The notes: generated from the sequence alone by a model not told the origin. DNA of 64,000 nucleotides from Verrucomicrobiota bacterium (GCA_014193315.1 BJHS01000002.1:124001-188000), one strand, 5' to 3'. Positions 24,675 to 34,369 are shown, counted from the stretch's first letter. Numbers and translations: made by a program.

Positions 24675-27329
24675 TCAGCGGCGAGGGCTCCACAGCACAA
24701 GGTCGATTTCCTTGACCGCAACCTCCTTCTCAAAGGTCAGTTCATACCGAAGGGAGTAAGGAATCTCCCCACGCCAAGCCTCGGGTTGACCAGCGACACC
24801 CCAGTCGAAGCCAGCGGGAACTTCCACCACCAGGCGACCGCCGGTCGGGCGGCACTCCTGGGCGATCGTCCGGGTCTTTTTGCCGTCGGTAAAAGTCAGC
24901 ACTAGCCGGGCCTTGGCTTCGGGGTCGCGGGTCTTCGCCGCATCCAGCTCCACTTGGAAATCCAAGATGAACCCCGGGACGAGGCGGTCGGACCAGCCGC
25001 CACCAACGTCCCCGCGACTGGTGTAGGCAACCCCTTTGACCTTTCCTGCCGGGGCGAGGATGTGGGCGTTGTAACGGGCTGACTCTTCCTCGGGACGCCC
25101 ATTCACCTGATTCCGCCGATTCGGACTGACTTCGCCGATGAAGTAAGTGCCGCTGTGGTTGCCCGCCTTCGTGTACCCGCTGCGCGCCTGGCGACGCTCG
25201 CGGTCTTCCGGCATTTGGGCCAGCCTCCAGAGCGCCGCCCCGTTGCCGACCGTATCACCGGCGGCCCAGGAGGCGAGCGCCCGGCAGGTGGGCGAGCCCA
25301 CGCGCGCGAAGCCGTAGGGCATAGTGGCGTCCAGCCACTCGGGGCGCGGGTTGGTGGCGGCGAAACGACTCCAGGCGACCGGCAGTCCATAGGCCCCCCA
25401 CGCAGTGTTGAAGGCGGTCTCCGCCCGACGGTAGGCGGACTCGACGGCGGACAAGGCGGTGAGCTGGGCGACGGCTTCGGCGGCGTTGACCGGGTCGGCG
25501 GCACGACGGGCCTCGACGACGACGCGGAAGGCTCCCGATAAGACCCAGGCCTCGGCGAACTGATCGAAACGCCAGCGTTGATTGACGAGCCGATACGTGG
25601 GCTTATCCTGAGCCGCAAGCAAGCGGCGCGCGGCCTCCACCCGCGCGGAGACCGCGGCGACCTCCGCCGAGGTGAGCACGAAGGTCGACCCTTCGGTGCG
25701 GAAATGGCGGATCCACTGGTCGACGCCGCCGGCGCGCGCGTCGCGTTCCCACGCGCCCTCGAGGACGCGGTAAGCCGCCCGCATCTCGTCGGCCGCGGGA
25801 CCGTAGGCCGAGGCGAACCAGGTCGCGAGCAAGGCCTCCGCCTCCTGGCTGGGATCCTGCAAGAGCTTCGCGCCCAACCAAGCCTTCGGGGCGTCGAAGG
25901 CCCAGAGCGGGGCCAGCTCGGCGTACCAGCCCACCACCCCGGCGGCGTGCACCGAGCGGATGGCGTCGGCCTGCGCCCGGAAGGACACGCGCGGGACGGT
26001 GTAGTCGACCCCGTACCAATAATCGTAGGCGCCCACCCGGCGCGCGCCTGAGCGCACCCAAGCGGCTAGGTTAACCGACTCCATCGCGGCGAAGTCGGCG
26101 TTGGCGTAGGCGCTACGGTCGGCGCAGACCCAGGGGAAGATCGCCGGGTGCAGGCGGATCGTTGGGGCGCGCAACGTCTGCAGGTAGCCCAACGTCCCGA
26201 TGGCGTGACGCAGGCCCGAGAGATCGCCCGAAGGCTCCCAGAAAGACTGCGCAACCTCGTTGAGGTAGCCCATCACGTAGTCGGTCCGTACCGGGCGGTC
26301 TCGGTACCAGCCCTCGGACGGCGGTGAACCGAGGAAGTGCAAGGTGTCGTTGACGCCGAACGGCACGCTGAAGGCACCGGGGTGCTGGTGGAACCACTCA
26401 CGGGTGTAACGCGCGCCGACCTCCACCGCCCCCGGGACCTTGAGGCGCGGCATCGGGTCGTAGCCATCGAAGTTGGGCGAACGACGCGGCCAATCAACCC
26501 ACCACTCCTCATCGTAAAACGGAGAAGCCTCGTAGAAGGGGGCCTTCGGCGTGCGGTCCTTTACGAGAGGGTCGAAATGCGGGCGACGCGGGTCGATTTG
26601 CGCCTTGCGCTCGCCCGCGCGCGGCGGCGACGGCCGAGGGGTGGCGTTGGTGGTCTGCTTGTTGGCATCCTCCTGTCGGCGATAATTCTCAAAGTCTTCC
26701 ACTAACTCGGCGTAGACCTCCCGGTTGAAAGCTCGGAAGAAGCCGTGGGAAAAGTCCGGGGCTTTCCCATAGCCGACGGCGTAGGCCCATTCCTGGGAGA
26801 GCTCGTTGGACAGGCCGGAGATCTCGCGCCACGCGAAGGCGGGGCGGAAACGTTCGGGGGATGGCACGCCCACCGACGAACGCTCGACCCAATCAGCGCC
26901 CCGCGGGCCGGGTAAGGCGAAGCAGACGCCGAGGGCTTGCTCACAGAAGCGACCGACCGTGGCGCGCGTCGCAATGGGATTCGTCCCGAGCAGGAAGACC
27001 GCCTCACCCTCGACGTCGCGCACCAGCACGTCGCCATCCACATCGGGCAGCGGGCGACTCAAGGCCAGCCAGGCGGCGGTGCGCCCGACAAAGAGGCCGC
27101 GGGCGGCGGGTAAGGCGACCCCGGGCTGCTCGGAGATCAGCTCGGGGCGAACGCCGGTGACCCGCTCGCACCAATCGAGCAAAGTCTGCGCGGCGTACCA
27201 CTCATCGGTCTCTGGCTCCGCCGGTAGCACGACCGGCACCCGCCAGCGCCCATACTCGAAGAGCTCCGCCGCGGCCGCGGTGACGCCGGCCAAGCAGAGC
27301 GCGGCAAGGATGGCGACGGGACGGGGCAT
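24675..27329 (-). CDS. Secreted DUF4838-like protein, possible glycoside hydrolase
   Basis: An 884-residue protein with a likely signal peptide (MPRPVAILAALCLAGVTAAAA, cut near residue 21). The N-terminal ~150 residues resemble the alpha-glucuronidase N-terminal-like domain (DEWYAAQTLLDWCERVTG, LLGTNPIATRATVGRFCE). The middle, from FAWREISG to about residue 560, resembles the DUF4838 catalytic-type barrel found in Planctomycetes/Verrucomicrobia-like genomes; the last ~200 residues form a beta-rich domain. Residues ~216-256 are a Pro/Arg-rich insert (ATPRPSPPRAGERKA) that looks unlike the rest. It is coupled to the sugar-transferase gene, so a role in processing a surface polysaccharide is plausible but unproven. 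Confidence 0.68.
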   Translation of the reverse strand: MPRPVAILAALCLAGVTAAAAELFEYGRWRVPVVLPAEPETDEWYAAQTLLDWCERVTGVRPELISEQPGVALPAARGLFVGRTAAWLALSRPLPDVDGDVLVRDVEGEAVFLLGTNPIATRATVGRFCEQALGVCFALPGPRGADWVERSSVGVPSPERFRPAFAWREISGLSNELSQEWAYAVGYGKAPDFSHGFFRAFNREVYAELVEDFENYRRQEDANKQTTNATPRPSPPRAGERKAQIDPRRPHFDPLVKDRTPKAPFYEASPFYDEEWWVDWPRRSPNFDGYDPMPRLKVPGAVEVGARYTREWFHQHPGAFSVPFGVNDTLHFLGSPPSEGWYRDRPVRTDYVMGYLNEVAQSFWEPSGDLSGLRHAIGTLGYLQTLRAPTIRLHPAIFPWVCADRSAYANADFAAMESVNLAAWVRSGARRVGAYDYWYGVDYTVPRVSFRAQADAIRSVHAAGVVGWYAELAPLWAFDAPKAWLGAKLLQDPSQEAEALLATWFASAYGPAADEMRAAYRVLEGAWERDARAGGVDQWIRHFRTEGSTFVLTSAEVAAVSARVEAARRLLAAQDKPTYRLVNQRWRFDQFAEAWVLSGAFRVVVEARRAADPVNAAEAVAQLTALSAVESAYRRAETAFNTAWGAYGLPVAWSRFAATNPRPEWLDATMPYGFARVGSPTCRALASWAAGDTVGNGAALWRLAQMPEDRERRQARSGYTKAGNHSGTYFIGEVSPNRRNQVNGRPEEESARYNAHILAPAGKVKGVAYTSRGDVGGGWSDRLVPGFILDFQVELDAAKTRDPEAKARLVLTFTDGKKTRTIAQECRPTGGRLVVEVPAGFDWGVAGQPEAWRGEIPYSLRYELTFEKEVAVKEIDLVLWSPRR

Positions 27330-27425
27330 GGACCGAAGGCAATCCTAGGGAACCGAGCAGGGGGGTAAACAGGGAAAACGCTGTGGGATTGCAGGGCGTG
27401 CCAGCCGACGCCAACCTTCACCGCC

Positions 27426-28238
27426 ATGGCCACGCTCGACGAAGTCCGTGCATTCTGGAATCGGGCCAGCTGCGGGGAAGTTTACGCCGGGACGGGCGAC
27501 GACCGGGCTAAGTACGCCGAGGTCAGCCGGGCCCGTTATGCCTTCGAGCCCTACCTTCAACCGTTCGCTTGTTTTGAGGAAGCCGCCGGGAAGGACACGC
27601 TCGAAATCGGGGTCGGCATGGGTTCGGACCACCAGATGCTCGCCCTGGCCGGGCCGCGGTCACTCCATGGGGTCGACCTGACGGAACGGGCGCTTGATCA
27701 TGTGAAGGCCCGTTTTGCAGCCTTCGGGCTGGTTAGCCAGCTCACCCTTGCGAACGCGGAGAAACTTCCGTTCCCGGACGCTTCTTTTGATTTCGTCTAC
27801 AGCTGGGGCGTGATCCACCACTCGCCCGACACCGCGCAAGCCGCCCGGGAAATCCTCCGCGTCCTCCGGCCGGGCGGGGTGGCGCGCGTGATGATCTATC
27901 ATCGGAACGCTCCCGTCGGCTGGATGCTTTGGACGCGTTACGCGCTCCTGCGGGGGCGGCCTTGGCTCAGCCTTACGGAGGTCTATGCCCGACACCTGGA
28001 ATCGCCCGGCACCAAGGCTTATCGCGTCCGCGAAGCGGAGGCGCTTTTTGCCGGCGCGGCCAAGGTCACCAGCCAAGTTGAACTATCGATGGGGGACTTG
28101 CTGGAAGGGGAAGTCGGCCAAAATCATCACGGCTGGCTACTCGCCCTAGCTAAAGCGCTTTGGCCAAGAAAAGCGCTTCGGCTTCTGGCGCGACGGTGGC
28201 CTATCGGTTTAGGTTTATTACTGAAAATCAAACGATGA
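27426..28238 (+). CDS. Class I SAM-dependent methyltransferase
   Basis: A 270-residue methyltransferase with the Rossmann-type SAM motifs: LEIGVGMGSDHQMLA (motif I), HGVDLTERALDHVKARF, LTLANAEKLPFPDASFDFVYSWGVIHH (motifs II-III) and ILRVLRPGGVARVMIYH. The C-terminal part (WLSLTEVYARHLESPGTKAYR) resembles methyltransferases in polysaccharide loci. The substrate is unknown, perhaps a sugar. It is a single plus-strand gene facing the end of the large minus-strand operon and is divergent from the DUF4838-like gene. Confidence 0.85.
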   Translation: MATLDEVRAFWNRASCGEVYAGTGDDRAKYAEVSRARYAFEPYLQPFACFEEAAGKDTLEIGVGMGSDHQMLALAGPRSLHGVDLTERALDHVKARFAAFGLVSQLTLANAEKLPFPDASFDFVYSWGVIHHSPDTAQAAREILRVLRPGGVARVMIYHRNAPVGWMLWTRYALLRGRPWLSLTEVYARHLESPGTKAYRVREAEALFAGAAKVTSQVELSMGDLLEGEVGQNHHGWLLALAKALWPRKALRLLARRWPIGLGLLLKIKR

Positions 28239-28275
28239 ACCGGTCGCCGGTCTCACTGAGCCAAGATCGCTAAAC

Positions 28276-28298
28276 AAAAAAGCCGCACAGCGTGCGGC
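28276..28298 (-). terminator. Rho-independent terminator of the large polysaccharide operon
   Basis: A perfect 7-bp stem GCCGCAC/GTGCGGC (28282-28288 and 28292-28298) closes a 3-base loop. Read on the minus strand it is followed by six T residues (28281-28276), the classic intrinsic terminator. It lies 21 bp beyond the stop of the last operon gene. The plus-strand side lacks an immediate T run, though TTTT comes ten bases later, so weaker action on the methyltransferase transcript is possible. Confidence 0.88.
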
Positions 28299-28318
28299 CT
28301 CCGAAAATTTTAGGCGGT

Positions 28319-29437
28319 TCAGCGGGTTCGCCTCACCAAATCAGCGGCGACGGCGATAACCGAAAAGGCGCTTTCAGTGGCGGCTCGGGCTTTTCGCCCC
28401 AAGGTCGCCAGTTCCGCGTCACTCCACCCTAGGGCCACCCCCAGCGCTTCGGTGGGGTCGGCCGGATCAGCGATGGCGATCCCCAACCCGCTGGCGCCGA
28501 TGAGTTCGGCGACATTACCCGCGCGCGCGGAAAGAACCAAGGGCAAGCCGCAAGCCCCAGCCTCGATGGGCGAAAGCGGGTTGGGATCCAGGAAAGTATT
28601 GAGCACGAAGGTGTCGGCCGCGTGCAGGATCTCCCGGACACCCGCCGGATCGCGGTGACCGAACAAGCGGACGGCTCCCGCCGAGACCGCGCTCAACGCG
28701 TTCAACTCGGCCTCCAAGGGGCCCGTGCCCACCAAGGCCAAGGTGGCCTCGCCGCGGGTACCTGACGGGAGACCCAGAAACGCGCGGACCAAAGGGAGCG
28801 GGCCCTTGCGTTCCGACAACGCCCCGACCTGAACGAGCACCCGGCCACTCGCCGGCAAACCCAGAGCCCGCCGGGCCGCGGCCTTGGCCGCCAACTCGGC
28901 TGGACGATAAAAGTCGGTATCGATCGCATTGGGCAATGCCCAGGTCGGCTTGGGTTCGCCGGCCTGCAACTCAGCCCAGGCCGCGCTGCGCCCGTTGGGG
29001 ACCGCGAACGCATCGTAGGAACGGTAGGCGTGTCGGCGCGCCCAAGCGATGAGGCCGCTCGGGTTCAGCACGGCGTCGGCATAGCCCTCGCTCCAGAAGA
29101 CCCGCCGACAAGGAATCCCCGCACCGCCGGCCAGCAGCATCGTCGGCGTGTTCCAAGCGCCCGCCACAAGCAGGGTCGTGGGTTGAAGCTGGCGCAAAGC
29201 GGCGAAGACGCCGGGATTCACGTGCGCGGAGATGCCATGCAGCCGCGGGTGGATGCCGCGCAGCAAGGTATGCGGGTGGCGCATCGCCTCCGGGCGGTAA
29301 GGCCAATGTCGGCCAGGCTCGGAAGCGGCGCAATAAAGCACGTGGAACCCTTGGCCCTCCCGCGCGGACGCCGCCGCGACCGCGTCAAAGAAAGCGGTCC
29401 GGTAGGGGGTCGGGATATTGGTCAGGATGACGAGCAT
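28319..29437 (-). CDS. Glycosyltransferase family 4
   Basis: A 372-residue GT-B enzyme. The N-terminus LVILTNIPTPYRTAFFDAVA is the typical acceptor-domain opening of GT4 proteins. The C-terminal half has VLVQVGALSERKGPLPLVRAF, LALVGTGPLEAELNAL, VRLFGHRDPAGVREILHAAD and NPLSPIEAGACGLPLVLSA, the last holding the donor-binding Glu. It is the final gene of the operon, 2 bp after the next glycosyltransferase. Donor sugar and linkage cannot be deduced. Confidence 0.87.
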   Translation of the reverse strand: MLVILTNIPTPYRTAFFDAVAAASAREGQGFHVLYCAASEPGRHWPYRPEAMRHPHTLLRGIHPRLHGISAHVNPGVFAALRQLQPTTLLVAGAWNTPTMLLAGGAGIPCRRVFWSEGYADAVLNPSGLIAWARRHAYRSYDAFAVPNGRSAAWAELQAGEPKPTWALPNAIDTDFYRPAELAAKAAARRALGLPASGRVLVQVGALSERKGPLPLVRAFLGLPSGTRGEATLALVGTGPLEAELNALSAVSAGAVRLFGHRDPAGVREILHAADTFVLNTFLDPNPLSPIEAGACGLPLVLSARAGNVAELIGASGLGIAIADPADPTEALGVALGWSDAELATLGRKARAATESAFSVIAVAADLVRRTR

Positions 29438-29439
29438 CG

Positions 29440-30609
29440 TCAGGGGGAAGCAAGCAAGCCGGCGAGGTGGCGCTCCGGTCCGAATTCCGTCGCTCGCCCC
29501 AAGGCGGCTTGGGACATCGCTGCGTAGAGATCAGGCTCGCGGCGGAGCCGGCGCAACGCCTCGACGAGGGACTCGACGTCGCCGGGGGGAACGACGAAGC
29601 CATCCCGGCCGTTCCGCACGACTTCGCCGCAGGCGGAGGTCGCGATCACCGGGAGGCCTTGGGCCATGGCCTCGAGCTGCACGAGGCCGAAGCCATCCGA
29701 TAAGGTAGGGAAGACCAAGACGTCGGCTTGAGCCATCCGGCGCGCGACCTCGGCTTGCGCGACGTGGCCGATGAACTCGACGTCGGGCGCGATGGCGCGG
29801 AGGTAGGCTGGCTCCATCTGCAGACCGCCGACCACGGTCACCGCGATGTCCGCGCCCAGCGTCCGGCTCGCCGCCGCCAAGACATGGAATCCCTTGGCGA
29901 GGTTCACGTACCCGACGTATAAAACGCGCAAGGGTCGACCGGGCTGTAAGCGGCGCGCGACCCCCTGCCCGACTGGACTGAACGCCGGGGGCACGACCAC
30001 CCCGCGGGAAATATCGAGGCCAGCGGAGGCCAAGGAGCGAAGCGAGTGCGCGGAGTGGACCACCAACCGGTCCGCCAAGGAGATTTCCTCGCGGACACGC
30101 TGCAGGAAAGCGCGCGAAGGCCCGGCGGGCATCGTCCCCGCCCGCGGGTTGGCCGCATGCGCCGCCGCCCGAGTGTCATACCACGCGGGGCCGGGATCGA
30201 CTTGGACGTGGATGGTCCGGGCGCCCACTTCCCGGGCCAAGGTGAATTGCTCCAGGTTACCGCACGTGTAGCCCAAGGCGGTGTCGCCGACCCCGAGGCC
30301 GCGCTGGCGATAGACCTCCGCCGCGAACCGCCCGAAGCGTTCGCCTTGGGCGACCCAACAGTCGAACGGGCTTCGCCGATCGGTCCAGGTCCGCCAGACG
30401 TTCAGCCAAGGTTCCGCGCAGATCGGCGCGTCGGCCAGGTCCACCCGGTAACGCTGGGCGAGACCGCACGGGCGGAGTAACGCCGGCAGGCGAGCGGTCC
30501 AGGCGGCCCAGATGTCGGTGCACAGCACGGCCAGTCCCCGCTGACGGTGCAACGCGACGGCGAGGCTGTAATGCTCGCGACGGCCAAGCTGGCTCAGGTA
30601 CCACTTCAT
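29440..30609 (-). CDS. Glycosyltransferase family 4
   Basis: A 389-residue GT-B protein. Its GT4 C-terminal domain shows RPLRVLYVGYVNLAKGFHVLA, VEFIGHVAQAEVARRMAQADV and FPTLSDGFGLVQLEAMAQGLPV, with the EX7E motif around FGLVQLEAM, then VVRNGRDGFVVPPGDVESL. The N-terminal half has MKWYLSQLGRREHYSLAVALH and contains several Trp/Cys residues. Its ATG overlaps the stop of the acyltransferase-3 gene (ATGA). Substrate unknown; it likely adds one residue to the repeat unit. Confidence 0.88.
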   Translation of the reverse strand: MKWYLSQLGRREHYSLAVALHRQRGLAVLCTDIWAAWTARLPALLRPCGLAQRYRVDLADAPICAEPWLNVWRTWTDRRSPFDCWVAQGERFGRFAAEVYRQRGLGVGDTALGYTCGNLEQFTLAREVGARTIHVQVDPGPAWYDTRAAAHAANPRAGTMPAGPSRAFLQRVREEISLADRLVVHSAHSLRSLASAGLDISRGVVVPPAFSPVGQGVARRLQPGRPLRVLYVGYVNLAKGFHVLAAASRTLGADIAVTVVGGLQMEPAYLRAIAPDVEFIGHVAQAEVARRMAQADVLVFPTLSDGFGLVQLEAMAQGLPVIATSACGEVVRNGRDGFVVPPGDVESLVEALRRLRREPDLYAAMSQAALGRATEFGPERHLAGLLASP

Positions 30610-31697
30610 GGTGCCAAGGGGAAGCGTCGCTTCAGGGCGACGCGGATGGCCTCGGTCCTACCCTCGAACGCCCACCACAGCGGACAAGCGAGGAGGACGA
30701 GGGCGGCGGTCACGCCCAGCACGACGAGCCACCGACCGGGGCCGGCCACCAACAAGCCGGGGCCCGCGACGGCGGAGGTGAGGAGGACGGCTATCGGCAT
30801 GTGCACGGCGTATAAGGTGTAGGAGATCTTACCCAACCAGGCGACCGGTGGTCCGGCGAGCTCGGGACGCCCCGATTCGCCCCAGACTGTCCAGGCGGTC
30901 GCCACCGTCACCAACGGTAGCGCAAGAAATTTACCGCCAGCGGGCAGGAAAGGAATCAGCAGCAGGACAGCGGCCAGGCCACCCCAGGGAAGCCCGCGCG
31001 GCCCAGGGCGCACCTGTCCGGGTCGGTGGATGGTATAACGGGCCAAGGCCGCGCCACTCAACCAAGGGATCGCCAGCCCCCAACCCCGGGGCCCGACGAG
31101 CCAGAGAATCCCGCCAGCGACAAGTACCGCCGCCACCCGCCGCCACCAGCCTTGGTCGGCCATCACGACCAGCGCCGCGGGGAATAGGAGGTAGAACCAG
31201 AATTCGTATGCTAGGCTCCAAAGCGGAGTGTTCGAGCCATAGGGCGCGACGACCACGTCCTGCAGGAAGAACAGGTTGCCGAGCAACGTGCGGGCGTCGT
31301 GCGGAGAATCGACGCCCGCCACCATCGCGCCCGCCGAGTCCGCGGGCACGTTACCCCGCGAGGCATCGCAAAGCCACGTCACGGCGAGTGCCGGGACCAA
31401 CACGACCCACAGGCGGGTTCCCCGCCGCAGCAGGTAATCCGACCAAGACCAGTTTCCGGCCGCTCGACGATGCAGGACGGAACCGCCCACGAGGTAACCG
31501 CTCAAGACGAGGAAAATCCAGACCGCGAATTCACCTTGCGCGCTGAAAAAAAACAGGGGGGTCTCCCACCCCGCGTAGCCACCCGAACGGAACGGGGGCA
31601 GCAGGAAGGCCCGGACGTGGCCGAGACAAACGGCGAGCGCGGCGAGGCCACGAAGCAACTCTAGGCCGGGTCGATGCCCATCGCGTGAAGGTCCCAT
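30606..31697 (-). CDS. Acyltransferase-3 family membrane O-acyltransferase
   Basis: A 363-residue integral membrane acyltransferase of the OafA-like group, expected to acetylate or otherwise acylate sugar hydroxyls at the inner membrane. Visible are LELLRGLAALAVCLGHVRAF (conserved Arg and His), FAVWIFLVLSGYLVGG, YLLRRGTRLWVVLVPAL, TPLWSLAYEFWFYLLFP and LGKISYTLYAVHMPIAVLL. About ten hydrophobic spans can be seen. In contrast to its broken relative at 19765-20832, the frame is intact, including the LGKISYTLY segment where the other has a stop. I chose the ATG at 31697; a TTG two codons upstream would overlap the preceding gene. Confidence 0.88.
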   Translation of the reverse strand: MGPSRDGHRPGLELLRGLAALAVCLGHVRAFLLPPFRSGGYAGWETPLFFFSAQGEFAVWIFLVLSGYLVGGSVLHRRAAGNWSWSDYLLRRGTRLWVVLVPALAVTWLCDASRGNVPADSAGAMVAGVDSPHDARTLLGNLFFLQDVVVAPYGSNTPLWSLAYEFWFYLLFPAALVVMADQGWWRRVAAVLVAGGILWLVGPRGWGLAIPWLSGAALARYTIHRPGQVRPGPRGLPWGGLAAVLLLIPFLPAGGKFLALPLVTVATAWTVWGESGRPELAGPPVAWLGKISYTLYAVHMPIAVLLTSAVAGPGLLVAGPGRWLVVLGVTAALVLLACPLWWAFEGRTEAIRVALKRRFPLAP

Positions 31698-31699
31698 GA

Positions 31700-32929
31700 T
31701 CAATAACGCCGCCCGAAGAGGTTTTCCTTAGCCCAATCGAGCAGGCGCCCGAACCAACCTGGCCGCGCGGCCCCGCTGGCTTGAAAATCGCCGACCGTAT
31801 AACTCCCGGCGGCCAGCACAGCGTGTAACTTGCCCGCCACGACCAAGGGGGTGTGCTGCGCCTGCCAATGCGCATGCCCCGCGACCCCTAAGGCGACCGG
31901 GTCGGCACGAAACTCCCGCAGGCACGCGGGCAAGGGTCGCCCATGCAAGCGGGCGACCGCCGAGATCTTACCGACATACCCTGGCGGGCAGAGCTGCAAC
32001 CACTCACCTCGGAACGCATCCGCCACCACTGGCTGATAAGTGCCATCCACAACCAAAGCGGGAACCCCGAGGCGAGCCGCCTCCACGATGGAGAGCCCAT
32101 GGCCGGCGACGAGACTGGCCTGATCCACAAGCTCGGCCGTGAGTTCGGCCATCGGCAGGTGGCTACGGAACGAAACGGGGAGACCCGAGCAACGGTCCCG
32201 GACCCGCCCGAGGTCTTCGCCGTCGCCGATGACCACGACCTCATCAAACCACGGGTGCTCGGGGCGGACAAAGACCGTCCGCACGAAGCCGAGCAAGGCC
32301 TCGGTCTTGAAATCCTCGACCCGCCCAACCCAGTAGGCCTTGCGGCCGGACGGGGCCATGGTTCGCGGGGCTTGCTCCGCCGCCGCCGTGCAGACGGGCA
32401 CGATGGCCGGCACCGGGCCCTCGCCAAAGACTTCGACGGCGGCCGCATGGTTAGGGCCGTCCATGAAGATGACCCCGCCCCGGCGGGATCCGTCGGTCAG
32501 GAAAGCGTGGATGCGACGGGCCTGCGCGCGATGAAGCCAGTGAGCGACTAGACGTTTCGCACCCCAACTTGAGCGGTTGAAAAGAAAACCGGTCGGGAGG
32601 TACTTGAAGGCATCCTGCGGGGCCGTCGACCAAGCGACCAGCCGGGTCGAGGCGGGAATCTCAAAGCGGCGCTCGAGTAACCGCCCGAGCAATAGGCTGA
32701 ACAACACGGTCCCCGTCGGGGCGAGGGCCTGACGCTGGCCGGGCAGGTATTCCTGAAAGTCGAAAGGGATACCCTCGGCCAACCACTGGCGGCGGATCGC
32801 CCCATCCGCGAAGTCCACCAAGCCAAGGCGAACCCCCTGCGCCCGTCGCAGCTCGGCCGCCGCCCGCGCGAGAAGGAGGTTGACCCCTCCAGCGGCGCGG
32901 CCCGGGCAGATGACAGTGAGGTGCGGCAT
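31700..32929 (-). CDS. GT4-like glycosyltransferase (divergent)
   Basis: A 409-residue protein with a GT-B outline. The N-terminus is LTVICPGRAAGGVNLLLARAAAEL, an acceptor-domain start. Later come RKAYWVGRVEDFKTEALLGFV, VVVIGDGEDLGRVRDRCSGL and GHGLSIVEAARLGVPALVVDG, where the Glu of IVEAARLG matches the donor-binding position. The middle contains an unusual Arg/His-rich section (WLHRAQARRIHAFLTDGSRR). Motifs are weaker than in the other operon glycosyltransferases, so exact family is less sure. Spacing is 2 bp to the acyltransferase-3 gene and 6 bp from wzx. Confidence 0.68.
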   Translation of the reverse strand: MPHLTVICPGRAAGGVNLLLARAAAELRRAQGVRLGLVDFADGAIRRQWLAEGIPFDFQEYLPGQRQALAPTGTVLFSLLLGRLLERRFEIPASTRLVAWSTAPQDAFKYLPTGFLFNRSSWGAKRLVAHWLHRAQARRIHAFLTDGSRRGGVIFMDGPNHAAAVEVFGEGPVPAIVPVCTAAAEQAPRTMAPSGRKAYWVGRVEDFKTEALLGFVRTVFVRPEHPWFDEVVVIGDGEDLGRVRDRCSGLPVSFRSHLPMAELTAELVDQASLVAGHGLSIVEAARLGVPALVVDGTYQPVVADAFRGEWLQLCPPGYVGKISAVARLHGRPLPACLREFRADPVALGVAGHAHWQAQHTPLVVAGKLHAVLAAGSYTVGDFQASGAARPGWFGRLLDWAKENLFGRRY

Positions 32930-32935
32930 GGTCGT

Positions 32936-34366
32936 TCAGACTTCGTTGACCGACGTGCGCTCCCGCGCGAGGACGCGCACATAGATTCCCCCACAAACGA
33001 AGGCGATGGCCCCGACCGGAATCAGCCCGTACCAGCCGCCGCCGAGGCCAGCCGCGGCGAGCTTGGCTAGCCATAAGGCGCCAGCTCCGGCCAAAGAAAT
33101 CAATAGGGTGAAACGATCCAGCAACACACCCGCTCGGCGCCGGGAGATGCCGAGCATCAGCACCAAGTAGGCGAGGTAACCGGCAAAGAAAGCCATCCCC
33201 GCCCCAGCTAAGCCGTAATGGGGGACGAAGAACCAGGGCAGGATCCCCATAGTCAACGCAGCGATGCCCTCCACGAGGACGACCGCGAAGGAGGACCCTC
33301 GGGCCAGCAACCAGAAACCCATCGGCCAGGAGACGACGCGAAGAAAGACCCCCCAGATCATCCACCCGAGAACCTCGATGGCGCCATCGAACTGCGGGTC
33401 ATCCTTATAAAGGAGGTGGATGCACTCCCGGCCCATCACCAGCAACAAGGCCAGCAAGGGCAAGGCGAGCAGCAAGCCGGCTTGGATCTGCTTCTCGACG
33501 AGGCTCTTGGCCTCGGCTTCGTTCCGCGCCGCCGCGACGCGCGGGAAAAAATCGGTGCCCATGGCGGCGAACACGAAACCGGGCAGGCTGCCGGCAATGG
33601 ACAAGGCGGCCTGGTAATTACCCGCGGCCGCCAAGCCCTGCTCACGGATGAGCAGCAGTCGGACCGCGTAGGCGGCCACTTGCGAAAGGAGGCCGACGAG
33701 CATGAGCGCTCCACCCAGCCGGACGAGGAGCGCCACTTCGGCGCGTTCCGCCGGAATCGTAGACGGCGGGACCAAGGCCCGAGCCTGTCGCCAGGTGAAG
33801 AAAGCCGGAATGGCCGCGGCCACCAGCAAACTGGGGGCGATCCCGTGCAGCCCGAGCCCGGCGATCAGCGGCAACCCGACCGCCAAGGCACCGACGGCCG
33901 TGGCCACCTGCGTGAAGGCCAGCTGCTTGAGCCGCCCGTGAGCCTGCAGGATCGCCGTCCACATCGCCGTGGCGATGACCAAGGGCGCGGCCAACCCGCC
34001 GATGAGCAGGTCGAGCATGTAGTCCGTAGACGCGAAGGTCAGCCAGCCGACTGGCCAGAAAAGTAGCAGCGTGAGCGCGGCGCCCAACCAAGCGAGCAAG
34101 CGACCCAAAGCCCGCACCGCCGCGATCTTGCCCGGGCGCGCCGACTCCTCGGCGCCCGCGATCACCCGCACGCCGGAAGTACCCAGCCCCCAGCCGGCGA
34201 AGGTAGAGACGTTGCCGCTGAAGCCGGTGCAGATGCCCATCAGGCCGACACCGGCCGGCCCGGCAACCCAAGCGATCACCTTACTCCGCACGAATCCCGC
34301 CACCAAGGTCGCGACCGAGGCTCCGCCCATGAGGGCACTGGAACGGAGGATACGGGCTAACGCCAT
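32936..34366 (-). CDS. wzx: Wzx-type polysaccharide flippase
   Basis: A 476-residue membrane protein of the MATE-like oligosaccharide flippase superfamily, which moves undecaprenyl-linked repeat units across the inner membrane. It opens with LARILRSSALMGGASVATLVAGFVRSKVIAW, the typical first helix and loop, and contains about twelve to fourteen hydrophobic spans. FVFAAMGTDFFPRVAAARNE is a recognisable flippase segment. It works with the Wzy-like polymerase (41899-43236) and the ligase (53189-54865) in the same operon. Gene symbol is by role, not by close similarity. Confidence 0.88.
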   Translation of the reverse strand: MALARILRSSALMGGASVATLVAGFVRSKVIAWVAGPAGVGLMGICTGFSGNVSTFAGWGLGTSGVRVIAGAEESARPGKIAAVRALGRLLAWLGAALTLLLFWPVGWLTFASTDYMLDLLIGGLAAPLVIATAMWTAILQAHGRLKQLAFTQVATAVGALAVGLPLIAGLGLHGIAPSLLVAAAIPAFFTWRQARALVPPSTIPAERAEVALLVRLGGALMLVGLLSQVAAYAVRLLLIREQGLAAAGNYQAALSIAGSLPGFVFAAMGTDFFPRVAAARNEAEAKSLVEKQIQAGLLLALPLLALLLVMGRECIHLLYKDDPQFDGAIEVLGWMIWGVFLRVVSWPMGFWLLARGSSFAVVLVEGIAALTMGILPWFFVPHYGLAGAGMAFFAGYLAYLVLMLGISRRRAGVLLDRFTLLISLAGAGALWLAKLAAAGLGGGWYGLIPVGAIAFVCGGIYVRVLARERTSVNEV

Positions 34367-34369
34367 CGG

